Source: JACKAN01 sp964502735 (GTDB taxonomy: Bacteria; Bdellovibrionota; Bdellovibrionia; Bdellovibrionales; UBA1609). From it: DNA of 64,000 bases. The notes under the pieces were generated by a model that was not told the DNA's origin, did not search any database, and saw only the letters and a list, made by a program, of their open reading frames with translations. Below are positions 36,885 to 45,405 of this stretch, piece after piece (position 1 is the first letter of the stretch; the number at the start of each line of letters is the position of its first letter). Made by a program: the position numbers and the translations under genes. The stretch is taken from positions 1 to 64,000 of the forward strand of contig CAZCYD010000009.1 in the NCBI GenBank assembly GCA_964502735.1, read 5' to 3'.

Positions 36885-37850
36885 ATGTTTATCGTTACTG
36901 GAGCCAATGGGTTTATTGGCAGTCAGCTAGTTGAATACCTAAACGCCCTGGGCATTGATGATATTGTGTGCACTGACCATATAACTACAACTGAGAGACC
37001 TGTACACTTGAGTAGATCTCGCTTCCACACTTTTTTAAAACCTGATGACCTTTTTGATTATTTGAACACCCATGCAAGTCGTGTTGAGTGTGTTTTCCAC
37101 TTAGGGGCTTGTAGCGACACGCAAGAAACTGATATTCATTATTTGCGTAAAAACAACACAGAATACACCAATCAACTTTTTCAATTCTGCACTGAAAATC
37201 CACATGTCACAATTCTCTTTGCAAGCAGTGGTGCCGTGTATGGGCAAGGAGATCTGGGATTCTCTGATGAAATTTCTCCCGACAAACTAACTCCCCTTAA
37301 TCCCTACGGTTGGTCTAAAGTAAATACCGACATTTGGGTAAGTGAACAGTCTCGCAAACCCCCGCGCTGGTTTGGCTTAAGATTTTTTAATGTTTATGGC
37401 CCAAACGAAAGCCATAAAGGAGCAATGAGGTCAGTGGTTCACAAAGCCTACGAACAAATTATGAATTCAGGATCACTTCAGCTTTTTAAATCTGGCAATC
37501 CTAATTATCCCGACGGAAGACAAATGAGAGATTTCGTTTACGTTAAGGATGTGATTCACTGGACCTGGTGGATCTACCAAAATAAACATGTCAAATCTGG
37601 CCTCTACAACATGGGATATGGACGCGCACGAACCTGGTTAGATTTAGCAAAAGCTGTCTTTACAAGTCTTGATCGACCACTGAATATTGAGTGGATAGAC
37701 ATGCCGGAAGATCTCAGAGCACGTTATCAATATTTTACTGAAGCTAAGATGAAAAGGCTTCTATCTCAAGGCTTGCCTATGCCAAAGTGGTCACTAGAAG
37801 ATGGTGTCGAGGATTATATAAAAAACTATTTATCAAAAGGTGCTACATGA
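36885..37850 (+). CDS. hldD: ADP-L-glycero-D-manno-heptose 6-epimerase
   Basis: 321-residue NAD(P)-dependent epimerase that makes the heptose precursor of LPS inner core. The Rossmann motif TGANGFIGS is at the N-terminus; family-specific GACSDTQETD, the SSGAVYG strand, catalytic YGWSK and the RQMRDFVYVKDV segment are all seen. ATG 36885 is chosen since AGGAG ends 6 bases before it. The stop overlaps the next gene (ATGA). Its presence supports a heptose-containing LPS core. Confidence 0.93.
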   Translation: MFIVTGANGFIGSQLVEYLNALGIDDIVCTDHITTTERPVHLSRSRFHTFLKPDDLFDYLNTHASRVECVFHLGACSDTQETDIHYLRKNNTEYTNQLFQFCTENPHVTILFASSGAVYGQGDLGFSDEISPDKLTPLNPYGWSKVNTDIWVSEQSRKPPRWFGLRFFNVYGPNESHKGAMRSVVHKAYEQIMNSGSLQLFKSGNPNYPDGRQMRDFVYVKDVIHWTWWIYQNKHVKSGLYNMGYGRARTWLDLAKAVFTSLDRPLNIEWIDMPEDLRARYQYFTEAKMKRLLSQGLPMPKWSLEDGVEDYIKNYLSKGAT

Positions 37851-39553
37851 TGTCTCTTCCTCAACATTTAAATAAATATATTGTTGACCAAAACTATTCT
37901 CGCTACACCCCAGAAGATCAATGCGTGTGGAGGTTTATTTTACGTCACCTAAAAATATTTTTGTCTCAACATGCTCACCCCTGTTACATAGAAGGTTTAG
38001 ATAAAACAGGTATCTCCACAGAATCCATACCCCGGATTGATGACATTGACAAAAAACTCCAAGCTTTTGGCTGGCGAGCCGTTCCCGTCAGTGGGTTTAT
38101 ACCGCCCGCGGCATTTATGGAGTTTCAAAGCTTAGGATATCTCCCCATCGCCTCCGACATGAGAACTCTTGAGCATTTACTCTACACCCCAGCTCCAGAC
38201 ATTGTTCACGAAGCGGCTGGACATGCCCCAATACTGATAGATCCAGATTTTGCCAATTATCTAAAGGCCTACGCACAAGTGGCTAGCCATTCCATTATTA
38301 GCTCCGAAGACCTCAACTTGTACTCTCTTATAAGACGGCTTAGTGACCTCAAGGAATCTCCACACTCCTCAAGTCAAGATATTCAAAAGCTTGAAGTTGA
38401 ACTTGAAAATGCAAATGCTACCCAATCTTTTACGTCCGAGGCCTCCTACCTCGGCCGTATGAACTGGTGGACAGCAGAATACGGATTATTTGGTGACATA
38501 AAAAATCCTAAAATCTTTGGAGCAGGCCTTTTATCATCACTGGGAGAGGCTAGAAGCTGCTTAAATCCAAGTTTCACTAAAATTCCTCTAACTCTTGATT
38601 GTGTTCAGTACAGTTATGACATTACAAAACCCCAACCTCAACTTTTTGTAACTCCCAACTTTGACAACCTTAGCCTCACCTTAGAGGAACTAGCCAAAAC
38701 AATGGCCTACAGGATTGGAGGCCTATACGGACTCAAGAAAGCACGGGAAGCTAAAACCGTGTGCAGTGTTGAACTAGACAGCGGACTACAAATCTCAGGC
38801 CTATTAGAAACATTCATTCAAAACGGCGATAACGCAGACTTTATCAAGTTTAGTGGCCCTACACAATTAGCCTTGAATAAAAAAGAAATTCCTGGGCACT
38901 CAAAATCTTATCACTCACAAGGGTACAGTACGCCTTTGGGAGCCTTAGAAAATATTAATAAATCATTACTCGACTGTTCGAAATCGGAGCTAGATCGTCT
39001 TAACATTAACATAGGCAAGAATATTCACCTTAAATACAAGTCGGGAATAGAGATGAAAGCTCTCATCACTAATATTACCTATGCAGGCGAAAAACCTGTG
39101 CTTATAAAATGTGAACAAGCCCAGATAAGGCGAGGCGAGGACATTCTGTTTGATCCTAAATGGGGAACCTTTGACTTAGGCGTGGGCAATCAAGTTGTAT
39201 CCGTCTTCGGTGGAGCTGCCGATAGAGAAAAATATGGAGATATGGAGGAAGATTTTATCGTAAATAAAGTACCTCAAAAATCACTATCCACAGAAAAAAG
39301 AAACGAGCACAGACTGTTTGAACAGATTTTTTCCATAGACTCTAAAAATCTTGATCAATCTAATATTGAAACCCTCGTCAAAAATTTTATAAACTCAGGT
39401 TCAAGAAACTGGTTAATTGCAACTGAGCTGCTAAACCTAGCGAGAAGTAAAGACCTATCCTCACCCTGTCTTACCGATGTTAGAAAAATACTGAAAGATA
39501 CGACTTACTCTCAAGATGAACAACTTTGCATTGAATTGCAGGCGGCAACCTAG
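37847..39553 (+). CDS. phhA: Phenylalanine 4-hydroxylase (long-form aromatic amino acid hydroxylase)
   Basis: 568 residues, about twice the usual bacterial PhhA. Iron ligands are H121 and H126 in HEAAGHAP and E211 in WWTAEYGL; the 85-residue spacing between H126 and E211 exceeds the usual 41 because of a charged helical insert at about 150-195. The catalytic domain ends near 300; the remaining 270 residues form an unfamiliar C-terminal extension with a beta-rich part. It should make tyrosine from phenylalanine using a pterin cofactor, feeding HppD and HmgA encoded 8 kb away. Start overlaps the hldD stop. Confidence 0.88.
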   Translation: MMSLPQHLNKYIVDQNYSRYTPEDQCVWRFILRHLKIFLSQHAHPCYIEGLDKTGISTESIPRIDDIDKKLQAFGWRAVPVSGFIPPAAFMEFQSLGYLPIASDMRTLEHLLYTPAPDIVHEAAGHAPILIDPDFANYLKAYAQVASHSIISSEDLNLYSLIRRLSDLKESPHSSSQDIQKLEVELENANATQSFTSEASYLGRMNWWTAEYGLFGDIKNPKIFGAGLLSSLGEARSCLNPSFTKIPLTLDCVQYSYDITKPQPQLFVTPNFDNLSLTLEELAKTMAYRIGGLYGLKKAREAKTVCSVELDSGLQISGLLETFIQNGDNADFIKFSGPTQLALNKKEIPGHSKSYHSQGYSTPLGALENINKSLLDCSKSELDRLNINIGKNIHLKYKSGIEMKALITNITYAGEKPVLIKCEQAQIRRGEDILFDPKWGTFDLGVGNQVVSVFGGAADREKYGDMEEDFIVNKVPQKSLSTEKRNEHRLFEQIFSIDSKNLDQSNIETLVKNFINSGSRNWLIATELLNLARSKDLSSPCLTDVRKILKDTTYSQDEQLCIELQAAT

Positions 39554-39607
39554 GTCACCGACCTAGATACCATAGTGCATTTAAGGAGTTACTTTTTAAA
39601 ATAGAAG

Positions 39608-41542
39608 TTAGCTTGATTTCTTTTTAAAGATGCCAGAGATAATTGATGTAACATCGCCAGTGAATAGATCAACAGACTTAGACGATGTGGGTTTTTGTTT
39701 ACTCTTAACAATAGCCAACTCGCGTCGAGCTGCCAAGAAACTCTTATCAATCTCTAAAGTCCGAGTAAAGAACTTTTCAGCATCTGCGTATTTTTTCTCT
39801 GCATTATAAACTAAGCCTTGAACAAATAGAAAATAAGGGTTTTTTCTTTCGTCGACATTAAATTCACCAAGATGATATTTAATATCATCTAAGTCGTTTT
39901 TAAAAGTTTCAATTTGGCTTTTGTATTTTGCCCACTGTAGACGCAACCATATATCTTGTGTTTCTAAATTTTTATAACAATCAATCAATAATTCATAGGC
40001 TTCAGCAAATTGTGCTTTATCCATCAAGTCCATCGCCTTCTCTACATTTTCCTCGGTACGAATCTGAACTCTGGCCTCTTTCTCTTTAAGTTGATTTATA
40101 AAAGCTTTTCTCTTTTCTGCATTTGTTAAAGTTGAATAGGCTTCACTAACTATAGAATAAACTTTTGTATTGAATTCTTTTGCCCCGGCGCTAGCTTCCT
40201 TCGGAAGCTTGTCGGGGTGATTCACTTTGGCAAACTCTTTGTATAGATTTTCAACTTCACTAGGGTTGGGATTTTCACTAGAGCCAAAAAATTCAAAAAC
40301 CTCGAACGCATTTTTATTTTTCAATTTATTAAACAAATCAGCATACTTTGTTTCTAATGCATTAATTAAACCATCTGATGTCACGTTCGAAAAGTGCATT
40401 AGACGGCCAGACAATAAATAATAAACAACTTGATACACATCTTCTTGGTTCGATTCTACAATTAAGTCATCTATAGATTTTTTCTCTTTTATACCCTTAA
40501 CTATTGGCTCATGAGTATCGCTTAGATTTTTAAGAAGCTCACTGGAGTTAAAATCTTTTGCCACTTGAATAGGTTTGTCTCTCCAATCTCTAAAGTAGTC
40601 TTCAAACCATTCTTTAGAGATTTTCTGAGTACAAATTTCATAATTAAAAAAATCAAAGTTATCTTTCAGAATTTTATATTCAGGATTTGCCATTTCTTTA
40701 TTTTCAATAAAAGAGATATTAATCTGTTCGGCCATTACAAGTTTTTTGTAGTCTGAGAGAATCTTGTCCTCCCTAATTGCCATTGCCATATGCGGGCTAA
40801 TTAAATTTTCTCTTACCAGAAAATTAATAGGATCACGCTTATCAATGATACTAATCATACTTTTTGCTTCATTCTCATTGACAAGCCCCATCTGAACGAT
40901 CAGATTCGCAACTTCCTTTACATCTTTCAACGTATCCACATCTGTAATGTTTCCTTGCCACAATGAAAAACCATATAATTTTTTATTTTTGTCTGTTACA
41001 TTCAGATAACCAGACAACTTTGATTTCATTAAAATATTAAAAATCATTAACAAGTCAAAACCTGAAGAATTTTCTATATAGTCCAAGACCTTTTGACTTT
41101 CACGCTTTGAAAGATCTGAGTGTGTCATTAGAGATTCTAATGATCCTCCTTTATAGTCCAATAAAGGGGCCATGAGTGCGTTAATCTTTGCAATTAAAGC
41201 TGGTGAATCAAAAGGTTTTGTTAAAAACTCCGTCGCACCTGACTTTCTAAGTGCCTCTTCTGCAAACTGTTGATCCTTGAATATCCCACTCATCAATATT
41301 ATTGGCACCCCCTTTAATGTTGATGAGAGGAGCTGTTTTGCTAAGTCAATTCCGTTTGTCATTGATAGCATGCAGTCAATAAATGCTAGGTGGAATGTTT
41401 TAAAACGCACGAGATTACTGGCTTCTACTGGAGTACCTACAGCCGTAGCTTTGAATCCTGAACGCTCTACCAATTGAGAAAGTGATCCCCTAATACTCTC
41501 ATCATCATCAACAATTAGAATGTGAATTTCACTCTTCTTCAT
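39608..41542 (-). CDS. Response regulator with PATAN/DUF4388-like, J-domain and TPR regions
   Basis: 644 residues in an unusual order. A receiver (1-125) has D56 as phospho-acceptor and K109; then a region at 140-330 includes SGYLNVTDKNKKLYGFSLWQGNI, resembling DUF4388/PATAN; then a DnaJ-type J-domain at about 410-485 with the HPD tripeptide at 442-444 and typical helices; then TPR-like helices at 500-615. The HPD motif should recruit an Hsp70, so a phosphorylation-controlled co-chaperone or scaffold is possible. Last gene of the signalling operon, 72 bases after the CheY-like gene. Confidence 0.85.
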   Translation of the reverse strand: MKKSEIHILIVDDDESIRGSLSQLVERSGFKATAVGTPVEASNLVRFKTFHLAFIDCMLSMTNGIDLAKQLLSSTLKGVPIILMSGIFKDQQFAEEALRKSGATEFLTKPFDSPALIAKINALMAPLLDYKGGSLESLMTHSDLSKRESQKVLDYIENSSGFDLLMIFNILMKSKLSGYLNVTDKNKKLYGFSLWQGNITDVDTLKDVKEVANLIVQMGLVNENEAKSMISIIDKRDPINFLVRENLISPHMAMAIREDKILSDYKKLVMAEQINISFIENKEMANPEYKILKDNFDFFNYEICTQKISKEWFEDYFRDWRDKPIQVAKDFNSSELLKNLSDTHEPIVKGIKEKKSIDDLIVESNQEDVYQVVYYLLSGRLMHFSNVTSDGLINALETKYADLFNKLKNKNAFEVFEFFGSSENPNPSEVENLYKEFAKVNHPDKLPKEASAGAKEFNTKVYSIVSEAYSTLTNAEKRKAFINQLKEKEARVQIRTEENVEKAMDLMDKAQFAEAYELLIDCYKNLETQDIWLRLQWAKYKSQIETFKNDLDDIKYHLGEFNVDERKNPYFLFVQGLVYNAEKKYADAEKFFTRTLEIDKSFLAARRELAIVKSKQKPTSSKSVDLFTGDVTSIISGIFKKKSS

Positions 41543-41614
41543 AGGTAACTTTTCGGAATTTTTCTAAAATTTTTCAAGGCTGATCTAGATGTAATTCAGG
41601 TAAATACAGTATTT

Positions 41615-42025
41615 TTAGGGATAATGTTTTTTCCAAGCCTCATCTAGCCTTTTAGTTAGTGTTTCCACACTGAATGGTTTAACTATATAGCTACTTACAC
41701 CATTCATCGCAGCTTGTATTACGGCTCCCTTCTCACTTTCAGTAGTAATTAATAAAAAAGGTAACGGCTTAAACTTGGGGGTTTCTCGGACCATTTTTAG
41801 GAAATCTAGTCCACTCAGCCCTGGCATATTGAGGTCTGATAGTATTAAATGAAAGGGCACACCCTTTTCATTCTCTGTATTTAACTTTGTAAATGCATCA
41901 TTCACATTTTCTGAAGTCGTTATGCTTTTAAAACCAAGTTTCTTAAGACTATCAAAAATAAGCTGTCTGTGATTTAAAGAGTCGTCAACTACTAGAATTT
42001 TTGTATCTTTATCAAACACGATCAC
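41615..42025 (-). CDS. CheY-like single-domain response regulator
   Basis: 136 residues, receiver only. D13/D14-type acidic pair in LVVDDSL, phospho-acceptor aspartate in LILSDLNMPG near residue 64, the T of LLITTES and K of IVKPF are intact. No output domain, so it would work by docking, like CheY. It starts 6 bases after the CheA-like kinase gene and is the natural acceptor for that kinase; both belong to the five-gene operon. Confidence 0.93.
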   Translation of the reverse strand: MIVFDKDTKILVVDDSLNHRQLIFDSLKKLGFKSITTSENVNDAFTKLNTENEKGVPFHLILSDLNMPGLSGLDFLKMVRETPKFKPLPFLLITTESEKGAVIQAAMNGVSSYIVKPFSVETLTKRLDEAWKKHYP

Positions 42026-42031
42026 AACCTC

Positions 42032-43930
42032 TTAAGCTGATTTGTCAAATTCTGCACTTTCGCGCATTGGTACTTTTATAATGATAGTCGTCCCCTTGCC
42101 CAATTGAGAAAACACTTCTATTTCTCCACCCAATTTCAAGACTTCAGTCTTGACGGCGTCCATCCCCACACCTCTTCCCGAAAATTCTCCTGAAGATTCC
42201 TTGCTGCTAAAACCAGGGTTAAATATCTCCTGTATAATAGAGTGATCGTCTAAATTGTCCCAATTACCTTGTGGCCCTTTACGCCTTAACTTGGAGCGTA
42301 TCATTTCTGGATCAATTCCTCGTCCATCATCTTCCACTCTTATCTGTAGAGTTGAAGATGCTTGGTCCTTTAGTTCCACAAATTCAATTGTTACATTTCC
42401 AGATTCGGTCTTTCCAAAATCAAGCCTTTCTTCAGGACTTTCTATTCCATGATCTGCGATATTTCGATATATATGTACAAAACTTGAAAATAATCCAGAT
42501 GTTCTATCTGGATTTACTTTAATATCACCACCCAATATTGTTACAGAGTTGATTTTTTTTCCTTGCTTCTCCGCAACTTGGTTTAAAACACTATTAGCTA
42601 AGTTGACCTCAGTTTTAACTTTTACTTTGCAAAAGTCATTCAGAAAGCGTTCTCTAAGTGCTGGATGAGTTAGTGCCTGATAAAAATCCATAACTTTATT
42701 ACGATCCATTTGTATAATATTGGTGTCTTCATTGATATTAAGAGTTTCAAGAAGAGTATGATTTTCAATTTTAAAATCTTCAAAAACTTTTACAAAATCT
42801 TTTATAGATAAAATATAATCTTCACGACAACTTTCTAGACTCCTGCGCTTTTCTTTTCGACTTACACTGATAACATCTTGCACTCTCTTTGCTGCATTTT
42901 TAATCTCTGTTATGTGAAACATCCCGGCTTCGCCTTCAATTGTATGCAAAACTCTGAATATTTCATCTAATGAAACCAGATCGCTACCCACTTGTCTTGT
43001 TAAATAGTCTATATGCTTAGGAATTCTTGCCATAAATGTTGAAAATATTTTCTGGTGAGAGATCAGCTCAACTATCATTTTGGCCTTATCTTTTTCCTTG
43101 TCTAAAGCTTGCTCAACCTTCTTCTCCGCTGTTTTATCGGTGGCAACAAGAACAAGACTAGTAATTTTACCTTCATCATCTCTGAGAGCAAAAAAGTCTA
43201 GTGTTACAAAATAACCCTTACTGTGAGTGTAGAATTGAGGAGCTAACTCTTTAAGGCTCTCAAAAGGTAGGCTCTCACTAAATACTGCTTTTATCCACAT
43301 CTCAAATTGATCGTTGGAGCTTTCATTTTTATACAATATAGTTGAAATGTCTTTCCCTACTGGCACATCTTCTAAAATAGATTCACAAGCTTTGGTATAA
43401 ATATCAAGACACATTCCATTTTCATTAAAAACTAAAAACCCTTGCCCCAAGCTATTCATCACAGCATTTAACATGGAGTTGGCCATTTTGAGATCTCGAG
43501 TTCTTTCCTCAACCATCTTTTCTAGATTCTTTGAGTAAGCTTCTAACTGATCTAGTTGTTTCTTGTACTTTTCGTGTAAGACTTGTTCAACAGTGACATC
43601 CCTGATTAACATTATCCATAGATCTTCTTTAGAATTTTTAAATGGAGAAATTGAAACTTGCACTCGACCATTTTTTTCTTTGTTTTGTACAAGATGGTAT
43701 TTTAACTCTGTCAAAGGGAAGGTGTCCCCACTGCCAAGTGTTCCTTCTGGCATTGCAAAAAGATTTGAATCCTCGAATAAAATAAAATCATACAATGGCC
43801 GACCTTTAGTCAGCCTCTTTACTGATGAATTACAAAGATGAGCCGCAGCCTCATTACAATATATGCAAGACTTATCTGATCTAAATATAAACACTGCGTC
43901 CAGTAAGACATCTAAGTAACTAAAATCCAT
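42032..43930 (-). CDS. CheA-like histidine kinase with two PAS domains and Hpt
   Basis: 632 residues. Two PAS-like sensor regions (about 5-115 and 150-270) are joined by a coiled coil. A histidine phosphotransfer domain at about 290-385 has H329 in LHTIEGEAGMF; the usual lysine two residues after is E. A CheA-type ATPase domain follows (about 440-630), with HIYRNIADHGIE as N-box and DDGRGID and GRGVGMDAV as G-boxes. There is no CheW-like or P2 domain, so it is not a classical chemotaxis kinase. No membrane segment is seen, so it senses inside the cell. The gene directly abuts the STAS gene. Confidence 0.88.
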   Translation of the reverse strand: MDFSYLDVLLDAVFIFRSDKSCIYCNEAAAHLCNSSVKRLTKGRPLYDFILFEDSNLFAMPEGTLGSGDTFPLTELKYHLVQNKEKNGRVQVSISPFKNSKEDLWIMLIRDVTVEQVLHEKYKKQLDQLEAYSKNLEKMVEERTRDLKMANSMLNAVMNSLGQGFLVFNENGMCLDIYTKACESILEDVPVGKDISTILYKNESSNDQFEMWIKAVFSESLPFESLKELAPQFYTHSKGYFVTLDFFALRDDEGKITSLVLVATDKTAEKKVEQALDKEKDKAKMIVELISHQKIFSTFMARIPKHIDYLTRQVGSDLVSLDEIFRVLHTIEGEAGMFHITEIKNAAKRVQDVISVSRKEKRRSLESCREDYILSIKDFVKVFEDFKIENHTLLETLNINEDTNIIQMDRNKVMDFYQALTHPALRERFLNDFCKVKVKTEVNLANSVLNQVAEKQGKKINSVTILGGDIKVNPDRTSGLFSSFVHIYRNIADHGIESPEERLDFGKTESGNVTIEFVELKDQASSTLQIRVEDDGRGIDPEMIRSKLRRKGPQGNWDNLDDHSIIQEIFNPGFSSKESSGEFSGRGVGMDAVKTEVLKLGGEIEVFSQLGKGTTIIIKVPMRESAEFDKSA

Positions 43931-44407
43931 TTATCCCTTTAAGAATTTAAAATATTTGGCCTCAATTACATCCATTTCCATTTCTTTTCCTGTATCTTCA
44001 TCTTTTATATTTTCGGGAGGATTGACTTCAGAACCATTAAATTCTTTTCCTTCCGTAAAAAGAACCATTTTTTCACTATCTGTATCTTCACAATAATATG
44101 GAACATAAAAAGATTTAATTTTGCCATTACTAGGAACAAATCCAGCTACCATATTGGCCTGGTCTACAATAATTTTAGGGCAATTTATGTAAACGATTTG
44201 TTTATTAGATGGAATTTTACCCAACCATTTAATCCACTCTCTAATTCCACATGAATTGATAGCTACAACTTTTTGAAAATCAATATGAAGCTCTCCACCC
44301 TTGCCAATTGGAATATTTTCTAGATTAGCATCTTCATCTATATGTCCATCTAAGGTTAGAAAATCGACATTACCCATATTTTTTAATTCTGCACCAAACT
44401 TACCCAT
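43931..44407 (-). CDS. STAS-like anti-anti-sigma-type protein
   Basis: 158 residues. Residues about 10-110 resemble a STAS domain: an N-terminal strand pair, then GGELHIDFQKVVAINSCGIREWIKWL, where the S-C-G tip is the position phosphorylated in RsbS/SpoIIAA-type proteins. The C-terminal 45 residues are acidic. It overlaps the GHKL ATPase gene by 8 bases, the pairing seen in partner-switching modules (ATPase/kinase plus STAS). A GGGGAG ribosome site precedes the start. The target is unknown. Confidence 0.75.
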   Translation of the reverse strand: MGKFGAELKNMGNVDFLTLDGHIDEDANLENIPIGKGGELHIDFQKVVAINSCGIREWIKWLGKIPSNKQIVYINCPKIIVDQANMVAGFVPSNGKIKSFYVPYYCEDTDSEKMVLFTEGKEFNGSEVNPPENIKDEDTGKEMEMDVIEAKYFKFLKG

Positions 44408-45254
44408 GTTGACTCCCCTTCACATATAAACAATGAATATTTTTTGATAGACTTAATCTTTTTCTGTTACTCATTTTCAATGGAAGTATGCAAGAAATGA
44501 CTGTTTGAACATTTTCCTCTACAGCGACAATATAACTTGCACTCATTCCATGAACTAAAAAAGACCCAATTCCTGCACCGCCCCTACCCTGATTAATTGC
44601 ACCAGCAATCTCAGAAGTGTAGCAAGTGTATAATCTTTCAAATAACTTCTCGGGCACTAATTTCCCGTGTGGGTCCATACACGAAATTATCACCCTTGAG
44701 CTATCAACAGCTAAACTGATATTGCCTAGTCTTCCATTTTCCATATATTTTTTTCGGTTTTCTATGTTAGACTGGGCATGAAAAATTGCATTTGTCATGA
44801 GTTCATCAGAAATGGATTGAATGTCATATATTAAGCTATTTGAGTTAATTTTCTCGATAACCGTCTCTTCAATCTCTTCTAAGATCTTGTACTTTTCTTC
44901 CTGCTTACTAAAGTCCTTAGAGTAGACGATTTCCTCCTTATTCTCATTTCCTGTAGGATTTAAAATAAAGTGCAGAGGGGACTTCATAAATTCTTTAGGA
45001 GACACTAGAATCTTTGCCGCCAGGTTAACCTCTACTTCGGGATCTAATGAATCTGTTTGTACAAGATGAAAATTTCTTTCAGACTTTATTTTTTTAAGAA
45101 TCTCCACACTGGACAAACCCTGTGATGTCCAGATTACATTTTTATTATTAGCAGACAGGAGGTCTCCCCAATTGCAAATCTTCACCTGATTCTTATATGA
45201 AGAATCTAAATGCTGAGATAAGTCTAATGGAGATGTTTTTTCTGCTGCCGTCAT
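44400..45254 (-). CDS. GHKL ATPase, partner-switching kinase-like
   Basis: 284 residues. The N-terminal 130 residues are unrecognised, alpha/beta and receiver-like in rhythm. The C-terminal half has an HATPase_c fold with DELMTNAIFHAQ as N-box and GRGGAGIGSFLVHG as the glycine-rich lid; the G1 position reads MDPHGKL, less canonical. RsbW/RsbT-like enzymes of this kind phosphorylate STAS proteins, and a STAS gene follows with an 8-base overlap. First gene of the operon; a sigma28-like promoter lies just upstream. Confidence 0.77.
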   Translation of the reverse strand: MTAAEKTSPLDLSQHLDSSYKNQVKICNWGDLLSANNKNVIWTSQGLSSVEILKKIKSERNFHLVQTDSLDPEVEVNLAAKILVSPKEFMKSPLHFILNPTGNENKEEIVYSKDFSKQEEKYKILEEIEETVIEKINSNSLIYDIQSISDELMTNAIFHAQSNIENRKKYMENGRLGNISLAVDSSRVIISCMDPHGKLVPEKLFERLYTCYTSEIAGAINQGRGGAGIGSFLVHGMSASYIVAVEENVQTVISCILPLKMSNRKRLSLSKNIHCLYVKGSQHG

Positions 45255-45271
45255 TAAGTACCTTTAATTAG

Positions 45272-45299
45272 GTATCGGCATACTTATATCTAAATTTTG
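45272..45299 (-). promoter_or_regulatory. Sigma28 (FliA)-like promoter candidate of the signalling operon
   Basis: On the reverse strand CAAAATTT (45299-45292), 12 bases, then GCCGATAC (45279-45272). The flagellar sigma consensus is TAAAGTTT-N11-GCCGATAA, so the -10 matches 7 of 8 and the -35 6 of 8 with one extra spacer base. AAAGG and the ATG at 45254 follow within 18 bases. Matches to GCCGATAA also occur by chance elsewhere in the window. Confidence 0.33.
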
Positions 45300-45405
45300 A
45301 TGGGTTAAAAAAAACTAGACCTGTGTACTGCTAGTACCTTTTAACGCAACTAGTGAATTGCAATCATCTCAGTTAATTATTAGAAAAACTACTGACATAA
45401 AAAGT

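Noticed and set aside
39550..39566. CTAGGT/ACCTAG hairpin at the phhA stop as a terminator
   Set aside because: The stem is only 6 bp and is not followed by a T run.
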